Assembly (NCBI GenBank): GCA_039679855.1
Contig: JBDKUE010000138.1
Span: 1-16,776 of the forward strand
Reading direction: 5' to 3'
Source: UBA5314 sp039679855
GTDB taxonomy: Bacteria; Bacillota; Syntrophomonadia; Syntrophomonadales; Syntrophomonadaceae
Length of the DNA: 16,776 nt
Both the position numbers and the translations under genes were made by a program. Position 1 is the first letter of the stretch; every line of letters begins with the position of its first letter. The notes below the pieces were generated by a model. That model searched no databases. It was given only the letters and a program-made list of their open reading frames with translations, and was not told where the DNA came from. This document shows positions 16,451 through 16,776 of the stretch, one piece after another.

Positions 16451-16732
16451 TATTCATATCATCACAGGCGATGAAGAAGTAAAGTAGCTGCGGGGAATTG
16501 TTCAGAGAGGGGATGCCACGGGCTGTAAGCATCTCTACACAGGAAGCGTGGTGAAGTTCACTTCGGAGTACCCGGCTGAAACATTAGCAAGTAGGTCGTG
16601 GCGGAGCTCCCACCGTTACAAGGGAGGGGATATCGGATTAACCTGTATCCTAGTATAAGCGGGCCTTTCGGCAAAATGGGTGGTACCGCGGGAGTGTTAA
16701 GCTTCTCGTCCCATATGGATGAGGGGCTTTTT
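16451..16732 (+). promoter_or_regulatory. T-box leader (tRNA-sensing riboswitch)
   Basis: All main T-box parts are visible. Stem I has a specifier loop with the left-side AGTA (16483-16486) and right-side GAA (16553-16555), bracketed by helices GCTGCG/CGTGGT (16487-16492 with 16547-16552) and GAAG/CTTC (16476-16479 with 16561-16564). The T-box sequence GGGTGGTACCGCG is at 16678-16690. An antiterminator can form between ATGGG (16676-16680) and CCCAT (16709-16713), competing with the terminator. An uncharged cognate tRNA would stabilise the antiterminator and allow transcription of a synthetase, transporter or biosynthesis gene beyond 16776. The specifier is most likely UUC (16557-16559, Phe), but GUU and CAC are in range. 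Confidence 0.93.
16701..16732 (+). terminator. T-box terminator
   Basis: GCTTCTCGTCC (16701-16711) and GGATGAGGGGC (16717-16727) form an 11-bp stem (some G-U pairs) with the loop CATAT, followed by TTTTT (16728-16732). Its left arm overlaps the antiterminator, as expected of a T-box switch. No start codon follows within the last 44 bp. Confidence 0.9.
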
Positions 16733-16776
16733 ATATTAAGAAGGGTTTGATCCCGTATTCTAAGTGAGCTGGCTTG

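Noticed and set aside
1..16776. Mobile element, CRISPR array or prophage
   Set aside because: No transposase, integrase, direct-repeat arrays or att-like repeats were seen; gene content is chromosomal housekeeping and energy metabolism.

Overview
The window looks like a chromosomal segment of an anaerobic, low-to-mid GC Gram-positive bacterium of the class Clostridia. A relative of Syntrophomonas is a reasonable guess, but that is inference from gene content only. The grounds are strong AGGAGG-type ribosome binding sites, a T-box leader, the recJ-rel-dtd-MBL gene order, a DUF896 (YnzC-like) small protein, and a membrane-bound selenocysteine formate dehydrogenase. I see no mobile elements, rRNA, tRNA or CRISPR arrays.

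Left part (1-8538), formate dehydrogenase and molybdenum/tungsten cofactor genes. Positions 1-48 hold the first 16 codons of an unidentified minus-strand gene with its own promoter. Next, all on the minus strand, comes a three-gene operon reading leftward from 4898: fdnG (Tat-exported catalytic subunit, interrupted by an in-frame UGA at codon 212 with a SECIS-type hairpin right after it), fdnH (four-cluster ferredoxin-like subunit with one membrane anchor) and fdnI (cytochrome b, membrane subunit). The genes abut or overlap by one base, and the operon ends in a strong terminator at 155-187. Upstream lies a 312-bp leader region with a probable promoter, a 10-bp hairpin and a doubtful small membrane ORF. 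Then come two divergently transcribed moeA-type genes. One (minus) is a MoeA fused to a C-terminal periplasmic-binding-protein-like domain. The other (plus) is a canonical MoeA. Their promoters sit back to back. MoeA inserts molybdate or tungstate into molybdopterin, so this cluster plausibly serves the neighbouring formate dehydrogenase.

Middle part (8539-10265). A 192-bp intergenic region after moeA contains a structured segment ending in a rho-independent terminator. It may be a small RNA or a long 3' UTR. On the minus strand follow an ATPase with an intact N-terminal P-loop and a degenerate second copy, and a 58-residue DUF896 protein.

Right part (10266-16776), housekeeping and stress genes on the plus strand. 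A tight operon encodes RecJ (single-strand exonuclease with a long C-terminal extension), bifunctional Rel ((p)ppGpp synthetase/hydrolase), Dtd (D-aminoacyl-tRNA deacylase) and an MBL-fold hydrolase. A separate promoter then drives a complete T-box leader with antiterminator and terminator. The gene it controls, probably an aminoacyl-tRNA synthetase, lies beyond the window.

Most of the window is recognisable biology. The points most worth a second look are the Sec/SECIS site, the paired MoeA types, the orphan structured RNA after moeA, the degenerate second P-loop of the ATPase, and the T-box specifier, which I read as UUC while the neighbourhood would usually predict hisS.
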